A stretch of DNA of 64,000 bases from Flavobacterium branchiicola (GCF_018383905.1 NZ_JAGYWA010000008.1:1-64000); one strand, 5' to 3'. Counted from the stretch's first letter, positions 1 through 8,704 are shown. Numbers and translations are program-made. Notes: generated from the sequence alone by a model not told the origin.

Positions 1-87
1 AAATTCTTTTACGACCTTCCTTTTAAAGACCTCACTGAAAGTTTGGGGAGGCAATGGATTTTTAGAATGTTTTCTTTCTGTTGACAT
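1..87 (-). CDS. IS3-type transposase OrfA (helix-turn-helix), N-terminal fragment
   Basis: The first 29 codons of a protein that continues past the left edge of the window. The translation begins MSTERKHSKNPLPPQTFSEV and continues FKRKVVKEF. This matches from memory the start of OrfA-type IS3 transposases of Bacteroidota, where the phrase F-K-R-K-V-V-K-E is the first helix of the DNA-binding helix-turn-helix domain. The start is the ATG at 85-87, 40 bases inside the predicted IS end. OrfA of this family normally joins OrfB by programmed frameshifting; that part is not visible. Family assignment rests on a short stretch. Confidence 0.55.
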   Translation of the reverse strand, partial: MSTERKHSKNPLPPQTFSEVFKRKVVKEF

Positions 88-127
88 AATTGCATCTATT
101 ATAGTCAACTTTTTTCAGGACGAGACA
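1..127 (-). mobile_element. IS3-type insertion sequence, partial (one end only)
   Basis: The window begins inside an insertion sequence. Reading the minus strand from 127, the sequence starts TGTCTCGTCCTGAAAAAAGT, the kind of terminal repeat that opens IS3-family elements, and 40 bases further in the transposase reading frame begins. The outer boundary is inferred from the TG start and from the host terminator hairpin that begins at once after it. The other end of the element lies outside the window, so the paired inverted repeat and the target duplication cannot be checked. Confidence 0.55.
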
Positions 128-136
128 TAGAAATAA

Positions 137-166
137 AAACCCGCTAATTTTGTACTTAGCGGGTTT
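137..166 (-). terminator. Rho-independent terminator of the alpha/beta hydrolase gene
   Basis: A perfect 11-bp stem (137-147 with 156-166) with an 8-base loop lies 10 bases after the stop of the minus-strand hydrolase. On the minus strand it is followed by a T-rich run. Confidence 0.8.
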
Positions 167-176
167 GAGCTATTTT

Positions 177-866
177 TTAAAATGTAGCAGCAGCTTCTAA
201 GATTAAAGCGGTTACTTCTTTTGGATGCGATGCCAAAGAGGCGTGTCCTGCATCCAGATGAATGATTTTTTTAGGTTTTATGCGCTCCGCCATTTCCTTT
301 TCTGTTTCTGCAGGAATCATATTGTCAAAGTTGGAAATTTGATACCAGCTTGGTTTTGTTTTCCATGCCGGATTGCCTGCAAGATCTCCAAAACATTGAC
401 CATGTATCGGTTTTTGAGCTAAAGATAAAACCAAGGTTTCTTCCGGATTTAAATCCTGAGCAAATGCCTGATGAAACTCATCGTATTTAATCCATAAAAA
501 ACCTTTAGAATCAGGATAAATACTGGCTCCGCCTGAACCGGACCTGCGCGCAAGCAGACTTCCCAGACTATCTCCTTCATCGGGTGCAAATGCGGCAATA
601 TATACCAAACCTACAACTTTGTCGTGATTTCCGGCACCCGAGATTACTGCTCCGCCATAAGAATGTCCTACCAGAAGTACTTTGCCTTCCTGCGCATCAA
701 TCAGATCCTGAGTTTTGTTTATATCGTCTTGTAATGAAGTCAACGGATTTTGAACGCTTCGTACTTTGTAGCCTTCCTTTACCAAACCCGGAATTACATG
801 TTGCCAATGAGAACCATCGCCCCAGGCCCCGTGAACCAAAATAATGGTTAAATTGTTTGTTGCCAT
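177..866 (-). CDS. Alpha/beta hydrolase
   Basis: A 229-residue cytoplasmic alpha/beta-hydrolase of the short esterase/salicylate-esterase type, without signal peptide. The oxyanion-hole segment VHGAWGDGSHW is at residues 11-21, and the nucleophile elbow GHSYGG at 67-72 places the catalytic Ser at 69. The catalytic His is most likely H208 in DAGHASL near the C-terminus. The length is usual for this family. The substrate cannot be deduced. The gene stands alone, convergent with an insertion sequence and followed by its own terminator. No clear promoter box was found upstream. Confidence 0.88.
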   Translation of the reverse strand: MATNNLTIILVHGAWGDGSHWQHVIPGLVKEGYKVRSVQNPLTSLQDDINKTQDLIDAQEGKVLLVGHSYGGAVISGAGNHDKVVGLVYIAAFAPDEGDSLGSLLARRSGSGGASIYPDSKGFLWIKYDEFHQAFAQDLNPEETLVLSLAQKPIHGQCFGDLAGNPAWKTKPSWYQISNFDNMIPAETEKEMAERIKPKKIIHLDAGHASLASHPKEVTALILEAAATF

Positions 867-1212
867 AATAACTTTTATTTAATGAATAAAGAATAATTAC
901 TTGTTTAAATTAAATTGGTGATAAGGCGAAAAGGGACGGGTTTTCTGAAGTTAAGTTGTAACAATAAATGTATGAAATTAAATAACTCGAAAATGTTAAG
1001 ATTTACATAGTTTATGTGTTTAATTGTCTCAATTTCAATTGATAGTATTGTTTTTGATGTTGTGTTTGGAATCAAAAAAGTCGATTTTCTGTTTTTTTGA
1101 ATGCTTTTCTGATTCCTGTTTCATTTTAGGAAATTAATAGTCAAACAGTAATCTTAAAAGAAGGACTTAAATAAAGAATAAGCTGTATTTTTGTTTTATA
1201 AAATATAATACA
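867..1212. other. Intergenic region between divergent genes
   Basis: No open frame or RNA gene is visible in these 346 bases. They must carry the promoters of the divergent hydrolase and dehydrogenase genes. For the plus strand, TATTTTTG at 1186-1193 fits the Bacteroidota -7 box TAnnTTTG and would start transcription close to the ATG at 1213. No matching TTG at the usual distance was found. Confidence 0.4.
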
Positions 1213-2163
1213 ATGAGTATAAAAATTCTTCATATCGACAGTAATAATCCAGTTCTATGGAATCAATTGGAGGAAGCTGGTTTCGAAAATCACGCCGATT
1301 TTAAATCTTCAAAGGAAGAAATCGAAGCAAAAATTCAGGATTATAATGGAATCGTAATTCGCAGCCGATTTAAAATTGATAAAACATTTTTAGATAAAGC
1401 TACTAATCTGCAGTTTATTGCCAGAGTTGGTGCAGGTTTAGAAAGTATAGATTGTGATTACGCCGAAGAAAAAGGAGTGCATTTGATTGCAGCTCCGGAA
1501 GGAAATCGAAATGCAGTTGCAGAACATTCGCTTGGTGTAATCTTATCGCTTTTTAATAATTTGAATAAAGCCGATGCTGAAGTGAAAGCCGGACAATGGC
1601 ATCGTGAAAGCAATCGTGGTCATGAATTGGATGGGAAAACTGTTGGAATCATTGGTTACGGAAATATGGGTAAAGCTTTTGCTAAAAAACTTCGTGGTTT
1701 TGATGTCGAAGTTTTATTTCATGATCTTTTAGAAAATATTGCAGATGAAAATGCAAAGCAGGTTACGCTGTCAGAATTACAACAGAAAGCTGATGTTTTG
1801 AGTTTGCACTTGCCGTGGACACCCGAAACAGATAAAATGGTCGATGCAGATTTTATAAACTCATTTTCGAAGCCATTTTGGATTATTAATACTTCTCGCG
1901 GCAAAAACATCGTTACGGCTGATTTAGTTCAGGGAATGAAAGAAAAAAAGGTTCTTGGTGCAGGTCTGGATGTTTTGGAGTATGAGAAATTATCTTTTGA
2001 AACACTGTTTCAGGATAAAAATACACCAGAGGCATTTCAGTACCTGTTGCAGGCAGACAATGTTTTATTAACGCCACATATTGCAGGATGGACTTTTGAA
2101 AGTCATGAGCGCTTAGCGCAGGTGATCGTTGATAAAATTAAAGTGGTTTATAATAAAAAGTAG
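1213..2163 (+). CDS. NAD-dependent D-2-hydroxyacid dehydrogenase (SerA-like)
   Basis: A 316-residue member of the D-isomer-specific 2-hydroxyacid dehydrogenase family, which includes phosphoglycerate dehydrogenase. The substrate domain carries IARVGAGLESID near residues 70-80. The Rossmann fold has the NAD motif GYGNMG near 149-154. The family signature INTSRGK carries the catalytic Arg, and LTPHIAGWT near the end carries the catalytic His. The protein lacks the ACT regulatory domain of long SerA enzymes, so it is a short type-III form. Whether it serves serine synthesis cannot be told: no serC lies nearby. The gene is monocistronic by position. Confidence 0.88.
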   Translation: MSIKILHIDSNNPVLWNQLEEAGFENHADFKSSKEEIEAKIQDYNGIVIRSRFKIDKTFLDKATNLQFIARVGAGLESIDCDYAEEKGVHLIAAPEGNRNAVAEHSLGVILSLFNNLNKADAEVKAGQWHRESNRGHELDGKTVGIIGYGNMGKAFAKKLRGFDVEVLFHDLLENIADENAKQVTLSELQQKADVLSLHLPWTPETDKMVDADFINSFSKPFWIINTSRGKNIVTADLVQGMKEKKVLGAGLDVLEYEKLSFETLFQDKNTPEAFQYLLQADNVLLTPHIAGWTFESHERLAQVIVDKIKVVYNKK

Positions 2164-2358
2164 TCTACAGCCTTTAGATTTTAATAACGAGTTTTTTCTT
2201 GTAAATTTTATTTAGTGAGATTAGTTTTATTTGTTAATTTTTAATAATATTGCTACAAATTCATGAAGAATCAGTCTAAATAGCTCTATTCTTGTGGAAT
2301 GAGGAGAAACCGAAAATCCTTAAAGAGTAGGTGTTATTAAACTAATTCTGAATTAATT

Positions 2359-2784
2359 ATGATTGAATGGTACAAAAAAGTAGTTTTTGAAAACTATGCA
2401 AACTTCAAAGGACGTGCAAGAAGAAGCGAGTATTGGTATTTTACACTTGCAAATGGTATAATTTCTATAGCAGTAATAATTGCAGGACTAATTATAGGCG
2501 GTATTTTAGGAGATGTTGCTACAGGAGGAATTATTGGATATGGAATTCTTGTTCTTTATAGTTTTGCTACACTTATTCCCGGACTGGCAGTTGTTGTAAG
2601 AAGATTGCATGATATTGACAAAAGTGGCTGGTACTTTCTTGTTAGCTTGATCCCTTTTGCCGGTGGAATCTGGTTGTTGATTTTGTTATGTACCGAAGGA
2701 ACCTACGGATCAAATCAATATGGTTCTGATCCTAAAAATGAGGTAGAAGAAATTAATGAAATTGGTAAAGTTGAATTACAATAA
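2359..2784 (+). CDS. DUF805 family membrane protein
   Basis: A 141-residue inner-membrane protein of the DUF805 (YhaH-like) family. The N-terminus has the family signature, with a Tyr/Phe-rich stretch FKGRARRSEYWYF at residues 17-29, followed by transmembrane helices near 33-50 and 60-80, the conserved VRRLHDIDKSGWYFL segment, a third helix near 95-108 and the polar tail GSNQYGSDP. The molecular function of this family is unknown. It lies 18 bases ahead of a TM2-domain gene, so the two are probably co-transcribed. The last 14 residues are charged and not part of the family core. Confidence 0.85.
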   Translation: MIEWYKKVVFENYANFKGRARRSEYWYFTLANGIISIAVIIAGLIIGGILGDVATGGIIGYGILVLYSFATLIPGLAVVVRRLHDIDKSGWYFLVSLIPFAGGIWLLILLCTEGTYGSNQYGSDPKNEVEEINEIGKVELQ

Positions 2785-2802
2785 TTAAATAATTAATAAA
2801 AA

Positions 2803-3081
2803 ATGGAAACTACAAAACCAGAAAGCTGGAACACACCGTCTCAACCAAGACAAGAGAATAAAAAAGTATTAGCCGGGATTATGGGGATTATATTTGGATA
2901 TTTAGGTATTCATAAATTTATCTTAGGATACACTCAGGAAGGAATTATACAATTAGTAATAAGCGTTGTTACTTGCGGTATTGGTGGAATTATCGGATTT
3001 GTTGAAGGAATTATTTACCTTACTAAATCAGATGAAGATTTCTATCAGACTTACCAGGTAGGTAAAAAAGGCTGGTTCTAA
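2803..3081 (+). CDS. TM2 domain-containing membrane protein (first copy)
   Basis: A 92-residue protein with a polar head of about 20 residues and two membrane helices, forming a TM2 domain: GYLGIHKFILGYTQEGIIQL has the usual aromatic turn, and a Gly-rich second helix (CGIGGIIGFVEGIIYL) follows. The C-terminal tail, ending YQTYQVGKKGWF, is shared with the next gene. TM2 proteins are small membrane proteins of unclear function. The start ATG at 2803 is preceded by an AT-rich stretch without a Shine-Dalgarno sequence. Its closeness to the DUF805 gene suggests one transcript ending at the hairpin at 3094-3121. Confidence 0.85.
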   Translation: METTKPESWNTPSQPRQENKKVLAGIMGIIFGYLGIHKFILGYTQEGIIQLVISVVTCGIGGIIGFVEGIIYLTKSDEDFYQTYQVGKKGWF

Positions 3082-3093
3082 TTTATTATATTG

Positions 3094-3121
3094 AAATCCC
3101 ATTCATTTATGAATGGGATTT
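3094..3121 (+). terminator. Rho-independent terminator after the first TM2 gene
   Basis: A stem of 12-13 bp (AAATCCCATTCAT with its complement) with a very short loop is followed by eight T. The same stem sequence recurs behind the second TM2 gene at 3463-3490. Confidence 0.85.
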
Positions 3122-3164
3122 TTTTTGCAAAATGTTTTTAATCAATTTTTTAAATAATTAAAAT

Positions 3165-3440
3165 ATGGAAAGTACAAAAACAGAAGAGTGGAATAATCCG
3201 TCACACCCGCAAGAAGAAAACAAAAAAGTTGTTGCAGGAATTTTGGCTATTTTATTAGGTACATTGGGAATTCATAAGTTTTACTTGGGTTATACCAAAG
3301 AAGGAATAATCCAGCTTATATTAGGACTTATGTGCGGAATTGGTGGTGTAATTGGATTAATTGAAGGAATTCTTTACTTAACAAAAACCGACGGAGATTT
3401 TTATCAAACGTATCAGGTTGGAAGAAAACCTTGGTTTTAA
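3165..3440 (+). CDS. TM2 domain-containing membrane protein (second copy)
   Basis: A 91-residue paralogue of the preceding gene. Head, both helices and the tail YQTYQVGRKPWF align without gaps apart from one residue, and the proteins are about 70 percent alike by eye. The core LGTLGIHKFYLGYTKEGIIQ is a textbook TM2 domain. Gene and downstream terminator were copied together, because the hairpin behind it repeats the stem of the one at 3094-3121. It lies 83 bases past the first copy, behind that terminator, so it probably has its own promoter, although no good TAnnTTTG box is seen. Confidence 0.85.
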   Translation: MESTKTEEWNNPSHPQEENKKVVAGILAILLGTLGIHKFYLGYTKEGIIQLILGLMCGIGGVIGLIEGILYLTKTDGDFYQTYQVGRKPWF

Positions 3441-3462
3441 AATACTACAGAATAAGATTTTG

Positions 3463-3492
3463 AAATCCCATTCAGAAATGAATGGGATTTTT
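3463..3492 (+). terminator. Rho-independent terminator after the second TM2 gene
   Basis: A perfect 12-bp stem (3463-3474 with 3479-3490) with a GAAA loop, followed by T-rich sequence. The stem has the same sequence as at 3094-3121. Confidence 0.85.
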
Positions 3493-3614
3493 AGCTTATT
3501 GTAACATTAGCTAGTTCAAAAAAAACTTTATTTATTGAAAAAAATGACCTTTTTGAGAATAAAAATTCGTTACTTCAGTGTAAAATTTAATGTTTAAAAA
3601 ATATATTAGAAGGT

Positions 3615-4715
3615 ATGGGGTTATTTAGCAGAAGCGATAATAAGATTGAAAAACCGAAGGTTGTCCTTGAATTAAGAAGTCCTAATTGTCCAATAACTGC
3701 AATTGTAGAACAAGATAATAGAGTTGCTTATTTTTATTTGTTTGGTGATAACGAAGATTTTGGTGTGAAGAGCTGCTGGATTAGAAATTTAATTGCGGCA
3801 CCCAAAGAAATAGAAACGAAATTGATGGAAAAAGGTGTTCCGCCTTTATTGACTAAAGAATTTTGCAAGTTTCCCCAAGGGCAAGATAAACTTGTGGAGA
3901 AGGATTTGGAAATTGTTTGGTTGGAAGAGGGAGATGGAGCAGCATTATTAGAAAACGGAGAAATTGTATGTGTAATTCCTGGTTGGGGAGGTAATGGCGG
4001 ATTTTATGGATACGCACGCGACTGTATAGGTGAAGGGTATTTTGCTTGGGAACTTTCAGAAGGTAATGAGATGCATAGACGTGTTAAAAACGCAGTTTCT
4101 TTTATAAAAGAATGGGATGAAGATGAGAATCCTTTTCAGTCTCTTCAACCGCAAATTTTAAATTATTACGATGAGATTTTTGGGGCAAGCGAGAAGTATT
4201 ATGCAATTGATAATTCAGAATGGCCTCCAAAAGGCCTTTATTTATATGAAGGTGAAGAAAAGATTGTTTTTGCAACCGTAGCGGTATCATTAAGGCCACA
4301 ACCAAAAATCGAAATGTATTGTGATAATCCAGACGAGGTTAATAGAATTGAGCTTGGGGTTATTTTGAAGTCGGGATTATCAAATGATCAAATACAGAAC
4401 GTTGCGAGTCTTGTAAGCGGGATTACAGCAATACCTTGGGATTATATCACTTTTTTGGCAGAAGGACATACTGTAGAGTTTAAAACTAGTGCAAGTGAGA
4501 AGTTTAAATATGCGGTTCTTACTAATAAATTAAAAGTCTTGCCAAAAATGAACTTTACTGGTTTTTCTAATTCAACTATTTTGTTTTTATGGATGATACC
4601 TATTTCAGAAAAAGAATGGGAGGTACTCAAAGAATCTGGTTCGGAAACTATATTGAATAAACTTGACAGCATCGGTGAAGAAATATTCAATTTGGAGCGT
4701 GAAGAGGTAGTTTAA
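3615..4715 (+). CDS. SUFU (Suppressor of fused) domain protein
   Basis: A 366-residue soluble protein. The C-terminal half (about 200-350) resembles the bacterial Suppressor-of-fused domain: the phrases IPWDYITFLAEGHTVEF and FLWMIPISEKEWEV are characteristic positions of that family. The N-terminal half contains EIVCVIPGWGGNGGFYGYA and is not a domain I can name. Bacterial SUFU proteins are often immunity proteins of contact-dependent toxins, but no toxin lies beside this one, so it is either an orphan immunity gene or has another function. No signal peptide. It stands alone between the TM2 genes and a bidirectional terminator. Confidence 0.7.
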   Translation: MGLFSRSDNKIEKPKVVLELRSPNCPITAIVEQDNRVAYFYLFGDNEDFGVKSCWIRNLIAAPKEIETKLMEKGVPPLLTKEFCKFPQGQDKLVEKDLEIVWLEEGDGAALLENGEIVCVIPGWGGNGGFYGYARDCIGEGYFAWELSEGNEMHRRVKNAVSFIKEWDEDENPFQSLQPQILNYYDEIFGASEKYYAIDNSEWPPKGLYLYEGEEKIVFATVAVSLRPQPKIEMYCDNPDEVNRIELGVILKSGLSNDQIQNVASLVSGITAIPWDYITFLAEGHTVEFKTSASEKFKYAVLTNKLKVLPKMNFTGFSNSTILFLWMIPISEKEWEVLKESGSETILNKLDSIGEEIFNLEREEVV

Positions 4716-4753
4716 AGGGTAATATAAAACCTAAAAACAGATTTTAAACATAA

Positions 4754-4785
4754 AAAAACTCATAAGTTTTAGCTTATGAGTTTTT
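4754..4785. terminator. Bidirectional terminator between convergent genes
   Basis: A perfect 13-bp stem AAAAACTCATAAG (4754-4766) with its complement (4773-4785) and a 6-base loop. It has A and T runs on either side and can serve both the SUFU gene (plus) and the acyltransferase gene (minus). Confidence 0.9.
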
Positions 4786-4805
4786 CTTTTCTATAGTTAA
4801 CTGTC

Positions 4806-6608
4806 TTAATCTTCTTTCTCAGATAATTTCTTTTCTAATTCGATCTGAAATTCTTCAATAACCGGTTTCATAGTGCTTTCCGGGATATCTGCGATTCTTA
4901 TGTACATTAAACCATCAATAGCATTATTAAATAACGGATCTACGTTAAAAGCTACTACTCTTGCGTTTTGTTTGATGTATTTTTTAATCAAAACCGGTAA
5001 ACGCAGGTTTCCTGGTTCCAGCTCATCAATTATTTTATCAAACTTATTTAAGTCAGATTCCGCTTCATCAAAGATAAAATCTTTATCAGCGTCTTTAAGT
5101 TTTACTTTATACGCTTTCTTTGGATGAATATATTGTGCGATATACGGATCGTAATAATTCGATTTCATGAACTCAATCATTAATGATTTAGAGAAATCAG
5201 AAAATTGATTACTGATACTTACGCCACCCAATAAATATTTATGTTCCGGATGACGAAGTGTTGTATGTATAATACCTTTCCATAATAAGAACAAAGGCAT
5301 TGGTTTTTGTTGGTATTCTTTGGTGATAAATGCACGCCCCATTTCGATTGATTTGTGCATCATATCATGAAGTTCCGGTTCAAATCTAAAAAGATCTGTC
5401 AGGTAAAAACCTTCAATGCCATGTTTTGGGTAAATTTCAGAACCTAATCCCATGCGGTAGGCGCCCGCAATTTTTTTAGTATCATCATCCCATAAAAACA
5501 TATGGTGATAATATTGATCGTATTCATCTAAGTCAATAGATTCATTGGTTCCTTCACCCACTTCACGGAAAGTAATTTCGCGAAGACGTCCAATTTCATG
5601 AATAATATTCGGAATAGCCTTTGCTCTGGCAAAAAATACTTCGTAATTTTTACTTTGCAATAATCTGGAATCGCTGTTTCTTAAAGCCTGAACTTCATCA
5701 ATCATTTTTGATTCGCTTGCAGGCGTAACTATTTTTTTAGGCGCTTTTGGTATTTTTAAACTTGCGGTGTCTATTAGTTTAGTATCCTTTTCAAAAGGAT
5801 TTGCCAGCATATAGGTTTTCTTTCTTAGGAATTCTGAGTAATCTTCAAACGATTCAATTTCGTTTTGCTCGTTTACAGAAATTGGTTTTCCAATACGAAC
5901 TTTAATTACACGGTCTTTCTGAGTAAGCAATTCTGATGGTAATTTTGCAGTACGCAAAGTATCATCAATTTTAGAAAGCCAATAGAATAATTTACTGTTT
6001 TTAGCATGAAAATAAATAGGGACAACCGGTACTTTTGCTTTTCTGATTAACTTTAAAGCACCTTCTTCCCAAGGTTTATCAACAACCAATTTTCCGTCTT
6101 TGTAAGTTGAAACCTCTCCGGCAGGGAAAATTCCTAAAGGTTTTCCGTCGCTTAAGTGACGTAAAGTTTCCTTAATACCAATTACACTCGATTTTACATC
6201 CTTATGATTTTCAAAAGGATTAACCGGCATAATGTATTTTTTCATCGGAACAATTCTGTGTAATAAGAAGTTGGCAATGATTTTGAAATTTGGTTCTCTC
6301 TCAAGCATCAATTTCAAAAGCAAAATACCATCAATACCACCAAGCGGATGATTTGAAATGGTAATATAAGCGCCATCTTTTGGTAAACGTTTTAAATCTT
6401 CTTCAGGGATTTCAAATTTAATTTCCATCTCATCCAAAATTCCGTTTAAAAAAGCAAGGTCTTCCAAATGTTTATTATGATCGTAAATTTTATTAAGGGT
6501 CGAGATCTTAAGGACCTTCATAAGAATCCAGCCTGAAAAAGTACCGAATACCCCGTACTTATCAACATTTATTGCCTTTGCAACTTCTTTCGCGGTAACT
6601 AAACCCAT
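4806..6608 (-). CDS. olsF: Bifunctional ornithine-lipid synthase-like acyltransferase (OlsF type)
   Basis: A 600-residue fusion of two acyltransferases. Residues about 30-280 form a PlsC/LPLAT O-acyltransferase: SNHPLGGIDG at 85-94 supplies the catalytic His and Asp, and FPAGEVS is the acceptor-site block. Residues about 310-560 form a GNAT-type N-acyltransferase related to OlsB (segments FREVGEGTNESIDLDEYDQY and KIAGAYRMGLG). This architecture is that of OlsF, shown in Serratia and Flavobacterium johnsoniae to make ornithine lipids from ornithine in two acylation steps. The assignment here rests on architecture and family, so a glycine-type acceptor is possible. The enzyme acts at the inner face of the cytoplasmic membrane. 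It is a single gene with its own promoter box at 6639-6646. Confidence 0.8.
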   Translation of the reverse strand: MGLVTAKEVAKAINVDKYGVFGTFSGWILMKVLKISTLNKIYDHNKHLEDLAFLNGILDEMEIKFEIPEEDLKRLPKDGAYITISNHPLGGIDGILLLKLMLEREPNFKIIANFLLHRIVPMKKYIMPVNPFENHKDVKSSVIGIKETLRHLSDGKPLGIFPAGEVSTYKDGKLVVDKPWEEGALKLIRKAKVPVVPIYFHAKNSKLFYWLSKIDDTLRTAKLPSELLTQKDRVIKVRIGKPISVNEQNEIESFEDYSEFLRKKTYMLANPFEKDTKLIDTASLKIPKAPKKIVTPASESKMIDEVQALRNSDSRLLQSKNYEVFFARAKAIPNIIHEIGRLREITFREVGEGTNESIDLDEYDQYYHHMFLWDDDTKKIAGAYRMGLGSEIYPKHGIEGFYLTDLFRFEPELHDMMHKSIEMGRAFITKEYQQKPMPLFLLWKGIIHTTLRHPEHKYLLGGVSISNQFSDFSKSLMIEFMKSNYYDPYIAQYIHPKKAYKVKLKDADKDFIFDEAESDLNKFDKIIDELEPGNLRLPVLIKKYIKQNARVVAFNVDPLFNNAIDGLMYIRIADIPESTMKPVIEEFQIELEKKLSEKED

Positions 6609-6638
6609 GTACTATTTTTAATTTATTAGAGCAGCGAA

Positions 6639-6646
6639 CAAAGATA
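6639..6646 (-). promoter_or_regulatory. -7 box of the olsF promoter
   Basis: TATCTTTG on the minus strand matches TAnnTTTG exactly and lies about 30 bases before the olsF ATG. No TTG was found at the expected 17-23 bases upstream. Confidence 0.5.
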
Positions 6647-6698
6647 ACAAAAAACTCTACTTTTCGTTTATTCAATCGCAAACTTTCCACTTTTTTAT

Positions 6699-6706
6699 TA
6701 CATTTG
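6699..6706 (+). promoter_or_regulatory. -7 box of the exonuclease III promoter
   Basis: TACATTTG matches TAnnTTTG. Transcription would begin near 6713, giving a leader of only 6-15 bases before the two candidate ATG codons (6719 and 6728). Confidence 0.45.
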
Positions 6707-6727
6707 AAATCCTAAAAAATGACCCAC

Positions 6728-7489
6728 ATGAAAATTATTTCTTATAATGTAAACGGAATACGTGCCGCGATTACCAAAGGTTTTATCGAGTGGCTACAGC
6801 ATGCAAACCCTGATGTAATTTGCCTTCAGGAGATCAAAGCGACTCAGGATCAAATTCCGGTAGATGCTATTACTGCCGCTGGTTATCCGTATCAATATTA
6901 TTATCCAGCTACAAAAAAAGGATATAGCGGTGTTGCTATTTTATCTAAAACAGAACCTAAAACCGTAGTTTACGGTACAGGAATTCATCATATGGATTTT
7001 GAAGGTCGTAATCTGCGTGCCGATTTTGAGGACTGTTCTGTAATGAGTTTATATCTTCCGTCGGGAACCAATATTGAAAGATTAGATCATAAATTTATGT
7101 TTATGGATGACTTTCAGACTTATATAAATGAGTTGAAATTAACGATTCCGAATCTTATTATCTGCGGAGATTATAATATTTGCCACGAAGCTATAGATAT
7201 TCATGACCCGGTTCGAAATAAAACTGTTTCCGGATTTTTGCCGGCAGAACGTGCGTGGCTGGATGCTTTTATGAAATCCGGATTTATAGACAGTTTCCGT
7301 CATTTCAATAAAGATCCGCATCATTATTCTTGGTGGAGTTACCGCGCTGGTGCAAGAGGAAATAATAAAGGATGGAGAATTGATTATAATCTGGTAAGTG
7401 ATTCGCTTGGACACAGACTAAAACGTGCGGTTATTCTTCCAGACGCTGTACATTCAGATCATTGTCCGGTTTTAGTTGAAATTGAATAA
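6728..7489 (+). CDS. xth: Exodeoxyribonuclease III
   Basis: An AP endonuclease and 3'-5' exonuclease of the ExoIII/APE1 family, 253 residues from this start. It acts on abasic sites in base excision repair. Family blocks are all present: MKIISYNVNGIRAA at the N-terminus, CLQEIKA with the metal-binding Glu, GDYNICHEAID, the substrate loop SWWSYRAGARGNNKGWRIDY, and the catalytic SDHCPV at the C-terminus. An in-frame ATG three codons upstream (6719) is possible, but homologues begin at MKII, so 6728 was chosen. The gene is divergent from olsF. Confidence 0.93.
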   Translation: MKIISYNVNGIRAAITKGFIEWLQHANPDVICLQEIKATQDQIPVDAITAAGYPYQYYYPATKKGYSGVAILSKTEPKTVVYGTGIHHMDFEGRNLRADFEDCSVMSLYLPSGTNIERLDHKFMFMDDFQTYINELKLTIPNLIICGDYNICHEAIDIHDPVRNKTVSGFLPAERAWLDAFMKSGFIDSFRHFNKDPHHYSWWSYRAGARGNNKGWRIDYNLVSDSLGHRLKRAVILPDAVHSDHCPVLVEIE

Positions 7490-7619
7490 AGTTTGGTACT
7501 GTTCTTGTTGAGAATGCATAAGTTTAAATTGAGCCAAGTTTGGAATTTGGAATTTCTTTTCTGGGTTTTAGACTGAAATTAGAATTATTAATAAGCTCCA
7601 AATAAAAAATAAATACAAT

Positions 7620-8564
7620 ATGATTAAAAAGGCCTCCATCGGATTACTGGTTTTAGCTTTGTCTACAACTTCATGCGTATCTAAAAAGATTTACAACGAT
7701 CTTGAAACAAAATATTCAGATCTGAAAAAAGAAAATCGCTCAATAGCTGATGAAAATGCAGATTTAAAAACAGCAAAAAATCAGTTAGAATTAGATCGAG
7801 ATAAATTAACCAAAGATTTGGCTAGCACAAAAGATGAGCTTGCAAAACAAAAAGCAGATTTGGCTGCCGCTCAAAATAAATACAAGGTTTTACAAGATTC
7901 TTATAATGCATTGGAGAAAAACAGCAACGATGCATTAGAAAGCAACATGAATAAAAACCGTGAGTTGCTGGCGCAATTGGAAGCTAAATCAAAAAAACTG
8001 GCAGATGAACAAGCTCGTTTGGATAAAACGGCTAATCGTCTAAAAGAACTTGAAGATATGATTGCAGCAAAAGAGGCTGCAATGAAAAAACTGAAAGAAA
8101 CTTTATCTAAAGCTTTAAACGGTTTTGAAGGTAAAGGTTTAACAGTAGAACAGAAAAATGGAAAAGTATATGTTTCTATGGAAAACAAATTACTTTTTAA
8201 TTCAGGAAGCTGGGCAGTAGGTGTTGAAGGAAGAAAAGCAGTTGTAGAACTTGGAAAAGTTTTGGGCGACAATCCTGATCTTTCCGTTTTAATTGAAGGT
8301 CATACAGATGATGATCCTTATGCAGGTTCAGGACCAATTGCAAACAACTGGGATTTATCAACTAAAAGAGCAACTGCAATTGTCGCTATTTTAAGTGAAA
8401 ACAGTAAAATCAATAAGCAAAAACTAACAGCAGCGGGAAGAAGCGAATTTTCTCCTTTGGCAAGTAATGCGACTCCGGAAGGAAAAGCAAAAAACCGAAG
8501 AATCGAAATCATTCTTACTCCAAGATTAGATGAAATTGCGGAGATGCTTAATAGTATAAACTAA
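7620..8564 (+). CDS. OmpA-family peptidoglycan-binding lipoprotein with coiled coil
   Basis: A 314-residue cell-envelope protein. A lipoprotein signal peptide ends at LSTTSC with Cys19 as the lipidated residue. A long heptad-rich coiled coil (about 25-165, rich in Lys, Glu, Ala and Leu) follows, then an OmpA C-terminal domain (about 175-305). The domain contains VLIEGHTDDDP and AKNRRIEI, which include the Asp and Arg that bind diaminopimelate. It likely links the outer membrane or periplasmic face to peptidoglycan. Family and topology are clear; a specific partner is not. Its terminator is at 8586-8620. Confidence 0.9.
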   Translation: MIKKASIGLLVLALSTTSCVSKKIYNDLETKYSDLKKENRSIADENADLKTAKNQLELDRDKLTKDLASTKDELAKQKADLAAAQNKYKVLQDSYNALEKNSNDALESNMNKNRELLAQLEAKSKKLADEQARLDKTANRLKELEDMIAAKEAAMKKLKETLSKALNGFEGKGLTVEQKNGKVYVSMENKLLFNSGSWAVGVEGRKAVVELGKVLGDNPDLSVLIEGHTDDDPYAGSGPIANNWDLSTKRATAIVAILSENSKINKQKLTAAGRSEFSPLASNATPEGKAKNRRIEIILTPRLDEIAEMLNSIN

Positions 8565-8570
8565 GGGACT

Positions 8571-8620
8571 AAGGTTCTGAGGTACAAAGGCTCAAAGGTT
8601 TTTACTTTTGAGCCTTTTTT
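8571..8620 (+). terminator. Terminator unit, first of a duplicated pair
   Basis: The hairpin (stem 8586-8596 with 8607-8617, AAAGGCTCAAA and complement, then a T run) ends the OmpA gene. The whole 50-base unit recurs at 9274-9323 with only two differences. Confidence 0.85.
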
Positions 8621-8696
8621 TTGAATTCCGATTAACAGATTTCAATTTCTGAAAGTGTTTAGAATTTGGGATTTAATATTGGAATTTAAAATTTTG

Positions 8697-8704
8697 TAAC
8701 TTTG
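8697..8704 (+). promoter_or_regulatory. -7 box upstream of the toxin-antitoxin pair
   Basis: TAACTTTG matches TAnnTTTG and lies 20 bases before the antitoxin ATG. The best upstream TTG (8679-8681) is only 15 bases away, shorter than usual. Confidence 0.45.
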
